Assembly (NCBI RefSeq): GCF_029893345.1
Contig: NZ_JARXVE010000009.1
Coordinates: 62,001 to 126,000, forward strand
Length of the DNA: 64,000 nucleotides
Direction: 5' to 3'
DNA from: Mycolicibacterium frederiksbergense
GTDB taxonomy: Bacteria > Actinomycetota > Actinomycetes > Mycobacteriales > Mycobacteriaceae
Each line of letters begins with the position of its first letter. Position 1 is the first letter of the stretch. The notes under the pieces are model-generated. The model saw only the letters and a list, made by a program, of their open reading frames with translations, made no database searches and was not told where the DNA came from. The translations under genes and the position numbers were made by a program. Below are positions 35,881 through 44,963 of this stretch, piece after piece.

Positions 35881-38144
35881 CCACCCCCACCCTGCGCGTC
35901 GTCGACCTCACCGACCCTCTGGGCCACCAGGCGGCGCGGCTCTTCGTCGGTCTCGGTGCCGATGTGGTCCGGCTCGCCGTCAACGGCGAGACCTCGACGA
36001 CCGCGGGCGCACTGCACTGGCACGCCGGCAAACGCGTGCTGACCGTGGACGACCTCGACCAACTCGACTCGACCGTCGCCGGCCTGGTGAACCGCGCCGA
36101 CGTGGTGCTCGAGTCGGGACCTCGGGCCGCACTGCGCACGCTCGCGCTGCGCGAGTCGGACCCTGATGCCTGGGCGCACGTCGCGCACGTCGTCGTCACG
36201 CCGTTCGGTCTGACCGGTCCGCGCCGCGACTGGCTGGCCGATGACACCGTGCTGACGGCGGCCGGCGGGATGGCGTGGCTCGGCGGCGACCCGGGTCACG
36301 CTCCCGAGCCTCCACCCCGCGAGCAGGGGATACAGCTCGCCGGGACGCACGCCGCGATCGGAGCGCTGCTAGCCTTGCACGCCCGGCGTCGCACCGGCGT
36401 GGGCCAGCTGGTGGAGATCTCCGCCCAGGAGGCGGTCGCCGCGACGCTCGAGACCGGAGCGATCGCCTGGATCCACGGCCGGTCGGTTCCGGGCCGCACC
36501 TCCGGTGTCTACGGTCACGTCGCGCACCGCGTGTTCCGCGCGGCCGACGGGTACCTGGCCGGCGGCTACTCCGGCAGCCCGCGCATGTGGGACGACCTGC
36601 TCGCCTGGATGGCCGAGGAAGGCGAGGCCGAGGATCTCACGGATACGCAGTGGCAGGACAACGACGTGCGCTGGGCGGGCCGAGCCCACGTCGACGAGGT
36701 CGTGGGCCGCTTCGTGGCCCGCCGCTCCGCACGGCCGTTCGCCGAAGAGGCGCGCCGACGCGCCCTGCCGTGGGCCGAGGTCGCGACCGGGCCCGCCCTG
36801 CTGGAGAACCCGCAACTGCTCGCCCGGCGTTTCTTCGTCGACATCGACGGACCGGAGTCCGTGCGCGACGTCGGCCTGGGGTGGGAGTCTCCCGGCATGC
36901 CGCGTCCCGTGCGGCTCGCCCCACCGCGCCCGACGACCGCGGCCGGCGCCTGGCCCGATCCGCCTTCCCCCACAGATCGGGCACTGCGGCCCCGCGCCCG
37001 CACACAACGCGGGGCCGCGCTGGACGGCGTCCGCGTCCTCGACCTGACCTGGGTCCTCGCCGGCCCCTACGTCACCAAGACCCTCGGCGAGCACGGCGCG
37101 GAGATCATCAAGGTCGAGTCCCAGCACCGCAAGGACCCGACCCGCTTCTCCCCGTCGATGCGGCTGCGCCCGAATGCCGGCATCGACGACAGCGGCTACT
37201 TCCTGAACTTCAACCGCAACAAACGCAGCCTGGCGCTCAACCTGCGCACCGAGTCAGGCCAGGACCTGCTTCGCCGGCTCGTGCCCGTCGTTGACGTCGT
37301 TGTCGAGAATTTCAGTCCCGGAGTCCTGGCGAAGTGGGGACTGGACTACCCGAACCTGCGCGAGCTGAACCCCGACATCGTGCTCGTGTCCATGGCCGGT
37401 GTGGGCCAAACCGGCCCGTGGCGCACCGCAGTGACCTTCGCCGACACGCTCGCCGCGATGTCCGGCCTGACCGCCGAGACCGCACGAGTCGACCGCGCGC
37501 CCCAAGGCCTGACATTCGGGCTGGGCGACATGGTCGCGGCCAACGCTGCGGTCCTCGGCACGCTCGAACTGCTGAACCGCGCCCAGGGTGGCCACGTGGA
37601 CCTGTCCCAGCTCGAGGCGATGGCGTCCCACCTCGGTACTGCGCTGCTGGAGTCCCAGCTCCCGGCCGGACCGGCGCCGACCGCCTCACCGCGCATCATC
37701 CGGACCCGGGGCGAGGATCGCTGGCTCGCCGTCGGTGCGGTCCCCGCCACGGTCTTGCGCGCGGCCCTTGACGACCTCGCCGTCGAGGCGGCCGGGCCGG
37801 ACCCACTCGACGACCTCGAGCGGCACGCCGTGACCTGCGACGCCGAGGACCTCGCCGCGCAGCTCCAGGCGCGAGGCGTCCCGGCCCACCCCGTTCGCGA
37901 CGGTCGCGACCTGGTCGAACACGACCCCCAGCTGTCCGCCCGGCACTTCTATCCGGTCCTTGAACATCCGCTGGCAGGGCCCGTCCGACACGAGGGGATC
38001 GTCGCGCGGCTCTCCGGCACCCCCGGTGGGCTGTGGGAGCCCGCGCCCCTGCTGGGCCAGCACACCGACCTTCTGATCACCGAGCTGCTCGGACTCACCT
38101 CCGCGGAGCTGTCCGACCTGCGCGCCCAAGGAGTCCTCTCGTGA
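35877..38144 (+). CDS. tandem-fused family III (CaiB/BaiF) CoA-transferase
   Basis: A 755-residue protein made of two CaiB/BaiF domains in a row: residues about 1-370 and 380-755. Ordinary family members have one domain of about 400. The C-terminal half keeps the catalytic Asp (about 551) in FGLGDMVAANAAVLG and the usual start RVLDLTWVLAGPYVTKTLGEHGAEIIKVE. In the N-terminal half the same place reads IQLAGTHAAIGALLALHARR, with Gly instead of Asp, so this half is probably not catalytic. It moves CoA between acids; donor and acceptor are unknown. It overlaps the ligase and crotonase genes by 4 bases each. Confidence 0.85.
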   Translation: MTTPTLRVVDLTDPLGHQAARLFVGLGADVVRLAVNGETSTTAGALHWHAGKRVLTVDDLDQLDSTVAGLVNRADVVLESGPRAALRTLALRESDPDAWAHVAHVVVTPFGLTGPRRDWLADDTVLTAAGGMAWLGGDPGHAPEPPPREQGIQLAGTHAAIGALLALHARRRTGVGQLVEISAQEAVAATLETGAIAWIHGRSVPGRTSGVYGHVAHRVFRAADGYLAGGYSGSPRMWDDLLAWMAEEGEAEDLTDTQWQDNDVRWAGRAHVDEVVGRFVARRSARPFAEEARRRALPWAEVATGPALLENPQLLARRFFVDIDGPESVRDVGLGWESPGMPRPVRLAPPRPTTAAGAWPDPPSPTDRALRPRARTQRGAALDGVRVLDLTWVLAGPYVTKTLGEHGAEIIKVESQHRKDPTRFSPSMRLRPNAGIDDSGYFLNFNRNKRSLALNLRTESGQDLLRRLVPVVDVVVENFSPGVLAKWGLDYPNLRELNPDIVLVSMAGVGQTGPWRTAVTFADTLAAMSGLTAETARVDRAPQGLTFGLGDMVAANAAVLGTLELLNRAQGGHVDLSQLEAMASHLGTALLESQLPAGPAPTASPRIIRTRGEDRWLAVGAVPATVLRAALDDLAVEAAGPDPLDDLERHAVTCDAEDLAAQLQARGVPAHPVRDGRDLVEHDPQLSARHFYPVLEHPLAGPVRHEGIVARLSGTPGGLWEPAPLLGQHTDLLITELLGLTSAELSDLRAQGVLS

Positions 38145-38920
38145 CCACATCTGCACCCGTCGGCTTCCGGATCGAGCACGACGGACCCGTCGCGACCGTC
38201 GTCATCGACCACGGCCGGGTCAACATCGTCGACCCCGAACTCATCGAGTCACTGCTGGAACACCTGCCCTCGATCCTCGACGACCCCGCGGTCCGCTGCG
38301 TCGTCGTGCGCGGTAAGGAGCGAATCTTCGTCGGCGGCGCGAACCTCACGGTCATGCGTCGCCTCGACCCCGACACCTACCGTGCAATGCGTCGGTGGGT
38401 CGATGTCCAGCGCCTGATCGAGCTGGCTCCCAAGCCTGTGGTGGCCGCGCTCAACGGGCACGCTCTGGGCGGCGGAGCGGAGCTCGCGCTCGCGTGCGAC
38501 CTGCGAATCCTGCACGCGCGGGCGACATTTGGCTTCCCCGAGACCGACCTGGGCATCTTCCCCGGCGCCGGTGGTTCCCAGCGGCTCCCCCGACTCATCG
38601 GATCCCACCGGGCCAAGCGGCTCATCATCGATGCGAGCCGGCTGAGCGCGCAGGACGCCCTGCGCGAGGGGCTCGTCGATCTCGTCGCCGACGGCGACTT
38701 CGACGAGGTTGTCACGCGCGAGGCCCGTCGCCTCGCCGCGCGCCCGACGGCGACGATCGGCCTCCTGAAAGCGGCGATCGACCGGGGTCGGGACCTGCCG
38801 ATCGACGAGGCCATGCGCGTCGAAGAGGAATACGTCATGCGCAACCTCGGGCTCGCAGATGCCGCCGAGGGTATCCAGGCCTTCCTCGACAAGCGCGACG
38901 CACATTTCGAGGGACGCTGA
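38141..38920 (+). CDS. enoyl-CoA hydratase/isomerase (crotonase) family protein
   Basis: A 259-residue crotonase. The oxyanion-hole motif NGHALGGGAELALACDLRI and FPETDLGIFPGAGGSQRLPR are clear. The first hydratase Glu is present in GFPETDLG, but by my alignment the second (Glu164 of rat hydratase) is replaced in the RAKRLIIDAS segment, so a reaction other than simple hydration is possible. It is the last gene of the operon starting at 32355 and converges with an IclR gene. Confidence 0.85.
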   Translation: MTTSAPVGFRIEHDGPVATVVIDHGRVNIVDPELIESLLEHLPSILDDPAVRCVVVRGKERIFVGGANLTVMRRLDPDTYRAMRRWVDVQRLIELAPKPVVAALNGHALGGGAELALACDLRILHARATFGFPETDLGIFPGAGGSQRLPRLIGSHRAKRLIIDASRLSAQDALREGLVDLVADGDFDEVVTREARRLAARPTATIGLLKAAIDRGRDLPIDEAMRVEEEYVMRNLGLADAAEGIQAFLDKRDAHFEGR

Positions 38921-38930
38921 TGGCGCACCG

Positions 38931-39695
38931 TCAGTTGATGGCGTGCTGCGCCGAGACCTTCTGGCTCACTGCGCGCAACACCGCGGCGTGGCGGATCAGA
39001 TCAGCCCGGACGACTGGCGTCGTAAGCGACAGCGACGCCAGCAACAGCCCGCTGGCGCCGAAGATCGGCACGGCCACCGAGCAATAGCCCGCGGTGGTCT
39101 CCTCCAGCTCGGTGGCGTAGCCGTCACGGCGCGCACGGCGCAGCTGGTCGAGCAGCACCCCGGGAAGAACGACCGTCTTGGGCGTGACACGCTGCAGAGC
39201 ACCCCGCGCAACGACTTCTTCGACAAGTGAAGGCTGACCGAACGCGAGCAGCACCTTGCCCGTCGCGGTCGAATGCAGCGGGAGTCGCCCGGCAATCCGG
39301 GACGGCCGAGCCGCCTGCGGCATACTTGCGACCTTCTCCAGATACAAGACCTCTAGGCCATCGAGCACGGCCAGATGGACCGTTTCGTGGGTCTGGATAT
39401 GCAGGCTTTCCATATACGGGCGCGCGGCGTCGCGCAGCACGCGAAACCGCGGTACCCGGCTGCCCAGCTCGAACGCCCGCATCCCAAGCCGGTACTGCAG
39501 GCCGGCGCGCTCAAGCATGCCCCACTCCAGCAACTCCCGGTTGAGGCGAAACACCGTCGCCTTCGATAGGCCAGTACGCGCTGCGATCTCGGTGAGCGTC
39601 AGTCTGTCGACGTCGAGGTCGAACGACTCCAGGATGAGTCGTGCCTTACCGAGCACACTGTTGGCGGCTCCAGCGGTGTCATCTTCAGCCGCCAT
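38931..39695 (-). CDS. IclR-family regulator 2
   Basis: A 254-residue regulator: winged helix at about residues 13-75 (TLTEIAARTGLSKATVFRLNRELLEWGMLER), then the effector domain. Its domain order and length match IclR 1 and the two share SVLGKA and several other stretches, suggesting an old duplication. It is the last gene of the long minus-strand operon beginning with the Rieske oxygenase and is only 5 bases from the M20-like gene. Confidence 0.87.
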   Translation of the reverse strand: MAAEDDTAGAANSVLGKARLILESFDLDVDRLTLTEIAARTGLSKATVFRLNRELLEWGMLERAGLQYRLGMRAFELGSRVPRFRVLRDAARPYMESLHIQTHETVHLAVLDGLEVLYLEKVASMPQAARPSRIAGRLPLHSTATGKVLLAFGQPSLVEEVVARGALQRVTPKTVVLPGVLLDQLRRARRDGYATELEETTAGYCSVAVPIFGASGLLLASLSLTTPVVRADLIRHAAVLRAVSQKVSAQHAIN

Positions 39696-39700
39696 CGGTT

Positions 39701-41002
39701 TCAGGCACCGTGCGCCTGAGGCAGCAGCAGAACGGTCCGGGCCAGCACCTCGGCCAAGCGCCGCATGGCATTGAGATCGACGAGGTTCATCCCCCTGGTG
39801 AAGTCAATATCACCGCCATCGGGCGTGGCCGCGACCTTGGGCATCCCGACCCGGGCGGTCGGAACTCCCCGCATGCGCAGGATGTTGGCGTCCGTCGCAC
39901 CACTGTTGTGCAGGATCGGCTGGTGAGCTCGGCCGTCGACGGTCTCGAAAGCCGCGACCGCCGCGCGGACCACGGGCGAATCCGGCGATGTGTGCGTTGC
40001 CGGGATGGCCGCAACCTGGCGCACCTGCAGTGGAACACCGAGCTCTGCCGACAGCCGGCGCAGCTCGGCGCGGACCTCACGCTCCACCCCGGCTGGGGAC
40101 TGGCGGGTCGTGAGCCGCAGGTCGAGCCGCAGCCGCACCTGCGCCGGGGTGGAGGCCGCAAGCCGGTCGAACCCACCCCGCACCGATGACACGATGCCCT
40201 GCGGCGCCATCGTCGCGTACTCGTGGCGTGCCGCGTAAGCCTCCAGCCACGCCTCAAGAGCGATCGCGACGCGACCCGCCGTGGCTACTGCGTTGCTGTA
40301 CGGAAGACGGTGCCGACTCCCCGCATAGGTATGTAGACCTGGGACGAAGACGTCGAGCCACACCAGACCGACCTCCTCGTGCAGCACGGTCCAGCCGGGC
40401 TTGGCGATGACGGCGTAGTCGGTGGTGTACCCGCGTTCCAGCAGGAAGCCGGCACCCACTCCGTGACCGGTGTTGGCCCGGTCGGGGTTTCCCACCCCGG
40501 GGATCGCGAACGAGGGCATCCCGCCGGCACCGAAGCCGCCCACGAGGTCGCCGCCGGGATCGACCCCGGCCGCGACGAATGCCTGCAGCACCGCCATCAC
40601 GACCGCGGCGTGCCCCTTCGGGTTACCTGCGCCCAGCCCCTCGACGATGTCGCCCCGAACGACGGCCAGGGACCGCATATCCGGTCGCCACGCCGTCGAC
40701 GCGTCCGGAACGTCGAGCGTCGGGTCGCCCGTCGTGAAGGTGTCGAGCGGTGCATAGAGCAGCAGAGACGGTCCATCTCCGCCATGGACTGTCGCGACCG
40801 CGTTGGCCTGGTAGCCGTCGATCGGCTGCAGTGCGGCGTCGACTCCGGCCGCCGTGAGACGCTCGGCGATCCACGTCGCGACCGGTCGCTCATGGCCGGT
40901 CGGACTCGCGATATCGACCACACCACAGACGGTTTCGAGCAGGAGGTCGCGCGTCACATGGCGCATCACCGCGGCGACGGCGCCCTCGATCCCGGTACTC
41001 AT
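39701..41002 (-). CDS. M20-like hydrolase with lost metal ligands
   Basis: A 433-residue protein with the M20/M25/M40 peptidase fold, seen from IASPTGHERPVATWI, from the dimerisation domain in the middle, and from the C-terminal HNSGATDANILRMRGVPTARVG. The metal-binding places are changed: the usual GHxD reads YAPLD, the bridging Asp motif reads GAGNPKGH, and the EExG block reads GFGAGGM. Normal zinc hydrolysis is therefore doubtful. It may hydrolyse an amide or carbamate in another way, or have a binding role. It sits between a reductase gene and IclR 2 in the island's long operon. Confidence 0.7.
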   Translation of the reverse strand: MSTGIEGAVAAVMRHVTRDLLLETVCGVVDIASPTGHERPVATWIAERLTAAGVDAALQPIDGYQANAVATVHGGDGPSLLLYAPLDTFTTGDPTLDVPDASTAWRPDMRSLAVVRGDIVEGLGAGNPKGHAAVVMAVLQAFVAAGVDPGGDLVGGFGAGGMPSFAIPGVGNPDRANTGHGVGAGFLLERGYTTDYAVIAKPGWTVLHEEVGLVWLDVFVPGLHTYAGSRHRLPYSNAVATAGRVAIALEAWLEAYAARHEYATMAPQGIVSSVRGGFDRLAASTPAQVRLRLDLRLTTRQSPAGVEREVRAELRRLSAELGVPLQVRQVAAIPATHTSPDSPVVRAAVAAFETVDGRAHQPILHNSGATDANILRMRGVPTARVGMPKVAATPDGGDIDFTRGMNLVDLNAMRRLAEVLARTVLLLPQAHGA

Positions 41003-41017
41003 GAGGCTGCCTCGGAC

Positions 41018-42004
41018 TCACCGGGGCCGGACGACGGCGCGGCCACGAATGCGGCCCTGGCTCAATAGCTCGAGCGCGCGCCCGATGTCTTCGAGCCCGA
41101 AGGTCTCGTACGCGAGGGTCAGCTCACCGGAGCCAAGCATCGCCGCAAGTTCCGGAACCGCGGCCCGGGCGTCGCTTTCGCGCCGAATCATGTTGACCGG
41201 CAACAGCGCAACGTCGTCGAGCAACCAGTTCGACAAGCCGAGGCTCACATCGTCACCCGCGACGTAACCGATCGAGACCGCACGACCGCCGGGCCGCACC
41301 CACCGGGACCGAGCAATCAGCTCAGACCCGCCCAGAGTGTCGACGAGCACGGTGGCCGAACGGTCGTCCGCGAGCCTCGCGATCGCCGCCTCGTCGCCGG
41401 CAACCACGACCGTGGCCCCGTCGACGACGCGCTCGGCTTGACCTTCATCGGCCACGAGTGCGGTCACCGTGGCGCCACTGCGGACGGCGAGCTGGGCAAC
41501 CATGGCGCCGACCGCTCCCGCTGCGCCCGCGACGACAACGTGCTCATCGGCCGCCGTCGTGACATCGGGCAGCCATGCACCGAGCCGGCCGACCTGGTGG
41601 AGGGCCGTGTGCGCCGTGGTGGTTGGCACCCAGAAGGTGGCGCCGAGCTCTGGCGACAGGCCGTCGGGCAGCTCGGTGAGTGCCTTGTCCTTGACTGCGA
41701 CGAACTCGGCCCAGGTGCCGTCGCGCAGCAGGCCGAGGCCGCCCCCACGGAGGATCACCCGGGTGCCGGGGGTGAACCGCTCGGACTCCACGATCACCCC
41801 ACAGCCCTCCACACCGCCGACGTACGGCAGCGTCGGCTTGATGCCGAAGTCGCCGCCCGCGACAGTCACATCGAGGTGGGCCACTGCCGCCGCCTCGACG
41901 CGGACGAGGGACTCGCCCGGCGCGGGCTCTGGCACCGGCACCTCGTCCACGACCGGGGCTTGCCCCCAGCCATGGACGCGTGCGGCGCGCATCGTCGCGC
42001 TCAC
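41018..42004 (-). CDS. zinc-free quinone oxidoreductase-like MDR protein
   Basis: A 328-residue medium-chain dehydrogenase/reductase. The N-terminal GroES-like domain lacks the zinc cysteines; the nucleotide fold shows VVAGAAGAVGAMVAQLA at about residue 155. Such enzymes reduce quinones or enones with NADPH. The start overlaps the stop of the upstream hydrolase gene (ATGA, 42001-42004). It could reduce a side-chain double bond or a quinone formed by catechol autoxidation; this is inference. Confidence 0.82.
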   Translation of the reverse strand: MSATMRAARVHGWGQAPVVDEVPVPEPAPGESLVRVEAAAVAHLDVTVAGGDFGIKPTLPYVGGVEGCGVIVESERFTPGTRVILRGGGLGLLRDGTWAEFVAVKDKALTELPDGLSPELGATFWVPTTTAHTALHQVGRLGAWLPDVTTAADEHVVVAGAAGAVGAMVAQLAVRSGATVTALVADEGQAERVVDGATVVVAGDEAAIARLADDRSATVLVDTLGGSELIARSRWVRPGGRAVSIGYVAGDDVSLGLSNWLLDDVALLPVNMIRRESDARAAVPELAAMLGSGELTLAYETFGLEDIGRALELLSQGRIRGRAVVRPR

Positions 42005-42876
42005 GACACCGGGTGCTTGTCGAGGAACGCGAGGCTGATCGAGTTGTACTCGTCGGCCTTCTCATGCTGCGGCCAGTGACCGCAGTCGTCGAACAGCACT
42101 AGTTCTGAGCCCGCGATGTGTTGGTGCATGGCGCTCGCCTCCGGGACGTCCCCGAACGGGTTGTTACGACCCCAGACAATGAGCGTGGGAACCGTGATCT
42201 GAGCGAGGTCCTCGGGCTTGAGAATGTTGCGCAGGCGCGTCTCAAGGTCCTGCAGCGACAGCAGGTTGTCGATGTTCGCGACGAACTCCGGCTGATGGTA
42301 GATCGCGTGGCGAACGGCAACGAGTTCCTCAGTCGCGTTGGCCGGGTCGTGCATCAGCAGCTGCATGCGGTTGCGCGTCAGCTCGACGTCGTCGGTCTCG
42401 ACCGCCTTACGCGTGCTGGTCCGAATGCGCTCCATCACTTCGGGATTCGCAACCGTGCCGCCGGCCGCGAGGAGCTGCAGCGACGCGACACGCTCCGGGT
42501 TGTCGATCGCCGTCCGGCCGCCCACCCAGCCACCGAGCGACTCGCCGCCGATGTGTGCCTTCTCGATACCGACGGCATCGAAGTAGGCAAGCAGGTGATC
42601 GCGATAGCGCGGGATCTCATAGGGGAAGTCCGGCTTGCCGGTGTAGCCGTGGCCGAGCATGTCGATCGCGTGGACGGTGTACCGCTCGGCGTGCGGCTTG
42701 ATGTTGCGGATGAAGGCCTCAAGGTGGCCGCTGGTGCCGTGCAGGAAGACGATCGTCTCCGAGCCATGGCCGGCCTGCAGCGAGCGCGTGGGCACGCCGC
42801 CGGCGTCCACGGTCGAAATCGAAAAGTCGAGCCCGGCAAGCTCGGTCCAGATCGTGCGGGTCAGGTCTTGGGTCAT
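42001..42876 (-). CDS. alpha/beta hydrolase, meta-cleavage product type
   Basis: A 291-residue alpha/beta hydrolase. Nucleophile Ser113 in GGESLGGWVG, His267 in DCGHWPQHE; the acid position in IVWGRNNPFGD reads Asn where Asp is usual, with Asp243 close by. The oxyanion segment is FLHGTSGHLEAF. Relatives include MhpC, BphD and DmpD, which cut the carbon-carbon bond of ring-cleavage products. It is one of three alpha/beta hydrolases in the island and is placed downstream of the dioxygenase in the same operon. Confidence 0.84.
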   Translation of the reverse strand: MTQDLTRTIWTELAGLDFSISTVDAGGVPTRSLQAGHGSETIVFLHGTSGHLEAFIRNIKPHAERYTVHAIDMLGHGYTGKPDFPYEIPRYRDHLLAYFDAVGIEKAHIGGESLGGWVGGRTAIDNPERVASLQLLAAGGTVANPEVMERIRTSTRKAVETDDVELTRNRMQLLMHDPANATEELVAVRHAIYHQPEFVANIDNLLSLQDLETRLRNILKPEDLAQITVPTLIVWGRNNPFGDVPEASAMHQHIAGSELVLFDDCGHWPQHEKADEYNSISLAFLDKHPVS

Positions 42877-42915
42877 CTCAGGTCTTTCTCTGTCGGCGGC
42901 GGGCGGCCGCTTTCG

Positions 42916-43059
42916 TCATTGGTTGATGCGGTGGACCTGCGTGTTGACGCCGGCCAACGGGTTCGGGAAGACGCGCTGGTGGGTCGCGAGGCGATTGCTG
43001 ACGACGCGCAGGCCTGCGAGAGTCACGGTCGCGGCGAGCAGCAGGTAGATCAGCTTCAT
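42916..43059 (-). CDS. 47-residue small membrane protein
   Basis: A short frame with ATG at 43059 and TGA at 42916-42918. GGAGGAG lies 8 bases before the start, the strongest ribosome site in this operon. The product begins MKLIYLLLAATVTLAGL, a single membrane helix, and has a polar C-terminal part ending in VHRINQ. It fills the gap between the two hydrolase genes. The function is unknown; it could anchor or stabilise an enzyme of the pathway. The hydrophobic start together with the ribosome site argue that it is real. Confidence 0.6.
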   Translation of the reverse strand: MKLIYLLLAATVTLAGLRVVSNRLATHQRVFPNPLAGVNTQVHRINQ

Positions 43060-43086
43060 GGGTTGGTTCTCCTCCGATCGAGGCGT

Positions 43087-43980
43087 TCAGCGGTGGTCGA
43101 TGGCACGCAGGAACCCGTCCACCACGGCGTGATAGGCCCCCGGACGCTCCTCCTGCAGGTGATGGGACACGTGGTCCATGACGTGCAGGTTGCCGCGTTG
43201 CACCATGCGGGCCAGCATCATCGGGTAGTCCGGCGTGAGGAAGGCGTCCTCGCGACCCCAGATGAACAGGGTCGGCGCCTCGACCCGGCCCAACTGCTCG
43301 GTGAGGTCCTGCCAATCGCCGCGCGGCGAGTCCGACATGGCGGCCAGCGCGCGTTCCTCAGGGTCGAGACTCTGCTCGTAGCGCAGGTCGAGGGTCTCCT
43401 CGGGCAGGCGGTCGGCGTCGAACCACTCGAGCTTCGTGATGAGGGTGCGCATCTTCTCCCGCGTCGGTCCATCGCCGCCGTAGTACACGTCGCGCGCCGT
43501 GCGACCCCGGTGCCCCCGCTCAGGCAGGGGCGCGAGCGGCCCATAGAACACCGGCATACTGCCGGTGATCACGAGCGAGCGCACCCGTTCGGGGTAGAGC
43601 GCCGCGAGATTGAGCGCGATCGTGCCGCCCCACGAGTTGCAGATGAAATCGGCCTGCGCGATGCCGAGCTCATCCATCAGCGCAACGGTCTTGGCCGCGT
43701 GGAAATCCCACATGGGGCCGCTGATGCGGCATTTCTCTGACTTGCCGTATTGCAGGATGTCGACGAGCACGCAGTGCCGGTCGGTCGCGAACAGCGGTGC
43801 GACCGAACCGAAGTCACTCCACGCCGTGCAGCCGGGGCCGCCGCCGTGCAGGAAGATCGTGTCCGGGCCGGAACCGAGCTCGTAATAGTGGTAGGTCACC
43901 CCGTCAGCGGTCGCGTACCGGCTTTCGGGTGCCGGTCCGGCGGCGGGTGAGGTCAGTCGCTCAGTGGTATTGATCGTCAT
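43087..43980 (-). CDS. meta-cleavage product hydrolase, BphD/MhpC family
   Basis: A 297-residue C-C bond hydrolase. FLHGGGPGCTAWSDF is the oxyanion hole loop typical of MhpC/BphD, nucleophile Ser116 is in CNSWGGTIAL, Asp245 in WGREDAFL, and His273 or His274 in VSHHLQEERP. It starts 12 bases after the extradiol dioxygenase stop, so it is the best candidate to act directly on the ring-cleaved product, giving 2-hydroxypenta-2,4-dienoate and an acid. Confidence 0.88.
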   Translation of the reverse strand: MTINTTERLTSPAAGPAPESRYATADGVTYHYYELGSGPDTIFLHGGGPGCTAWSDFGSVAPLFATDRHCVLVDILQYGKSEKCRISGPMWDFHAAKTVALMDELGIAQADFICNSWGGTIALNLAALYPERVRSLVITGSMPVFYGPLAPLPERGHRGRTARDVYYGGDGPTREKMRTLITKLEWFDADRLPEETLDLRYEQSLDPEERALAAMSDSPRGDWQDLTEQLGRVEAPTLFIWGREDAFLTPDYPMMLARMVQRGNLHVMDHVSHHLQEERPGAYHAVVDGFLRAIDHR

Positions 43981-43992
43981 GTCTTTCCTCTC

Positions 43993-44934
43993 TTAAGCCG
44001 TGGCCGGCTCGACCAGGGCGACGCCCATGCCGGTGAGCCACTCGGGCATCGGCGAGTAGGCGAGTGCCTTCCCAGGCGCGAATCCGAGTGCCGCGGCCAT
44101 GACCAGCCAGGTGCGCAATTCCTGGCCGCCGTTGCCGGCGCGCTCGGCGAGCTGTTCCGATGTCAACTCGGTGTATGGGCGCAGCGCACCCTTTTCCAGA
44201 TCGGCAAGGAACTTTTCATCGAAGTCCGAGAAAATGGTTGGCTGCGCGGCCACGATGATCTCGCGACGCCGCTTGTCGTAGCGCTCCCACTCTCCGCGGC
44301 CGTTGAGCCAAGCCTCGACGAGGAATTTCTCGTCGTCGCCGACCGGCTCGGTCCAGTCGCTCGGCCACGGAAGCTGGTGTGACAGACCGCCCGACGCGAT
44401 CACGACCACGCGCTTGTCTCCGCCGATCTCGGCGACCGCGCGGGCGATGTTTTCGCCGAGTGCGGCAACGCGCGGCAATGTCGGCAGCGGCGTCGCGAAC
44501 ACGTTGACCACAAGCGGAACGACAGGTACCTCGATACCGTCGAGCAGGTACTGGATCGCATGCGCCTGGCCGTGGTCGATCTGAAGGCGAGCCGAGATCG
44601 CCACCTCGGTGCCACGGTTGACCAGCTGGTCGGCAAGTGCCTGGGCGAAGGCCGGGTCGGTGTGCTGCGGGCCCTTCGGTGTGCCACCGTCACCGGCCGC
44701 GATGACGTCCCCGACGCCAAGTGTGAACGACGGGATGAGGTCCAGCCAGAAGCCACGGAAATGGTTCGAGCCCACGAGCACGACGACGTCGGGCGCCGCC
44801 TCGACGATGCGGCCGCGCGCCGCCGCAAGACCGTCGCGGAAGGCCTGCGCGCGCTCGGTGTGAACGACCTTGTCCCAGTGGGTGTTCATCAGGGTGGAGT
44901 GCGACGCCGCCACACCCAGCACGATCGATGCCAT
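43993..44934 (-). CDS. class III extradiol ring-cleavage dioxygenase, MhpB-like
   Basis: A 313-residue enzyme aligned over its whole length with remembered E. coli MhpB (314 residues), the 2,3-dihydroxyphenylpropionate 1,2-dioxygenase of the LigB superfamily. Key residues: His12 in ASHSTLM, His58 in GSNHFRGF, His121 in LQIDHGQA and His186 in SGGLSHQLPWP, which bind Fe(II) or act as acid/base. It cleaves a 3-substituted catechol next to the hydroxyls. ATG 44934 has GAGGAG 7 bases upstream. The Rieske gene precedes and a C-C hydrolase follows. Confidence 0.92.
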   Translation of the reverse strand: MASIVLGVAASHSTLMNTHWDKVVHTERAQAFRDGLAAARGRIVEAAPDVVVLVGSNHFRGFWLDLIPSFTLGVGDVIAAGDGGTPKGPQHTDPAFAQALADQLVNRGTEVAISARLQIDHGQAHAIQYLLDGIEVPVVPLVVNVFATPLPTLPRVAALGENIARAVAEIGGDKRVVVIASGGLSHQLPWPSDWTEPVGDDEKFLVEAWLNGRGEWERYDKRRREIIVAAQPTIFSDFDEKFLADLEKGALRPYTELTSEQLAERAGNGGQELRTWLVMAAALGFAPGKALAYSPMPEWLTGMGVALVEPATA

Positions 44935-44963
44935 GCTTCGCTCCTCGTGTTCGGTGGGTCGGG

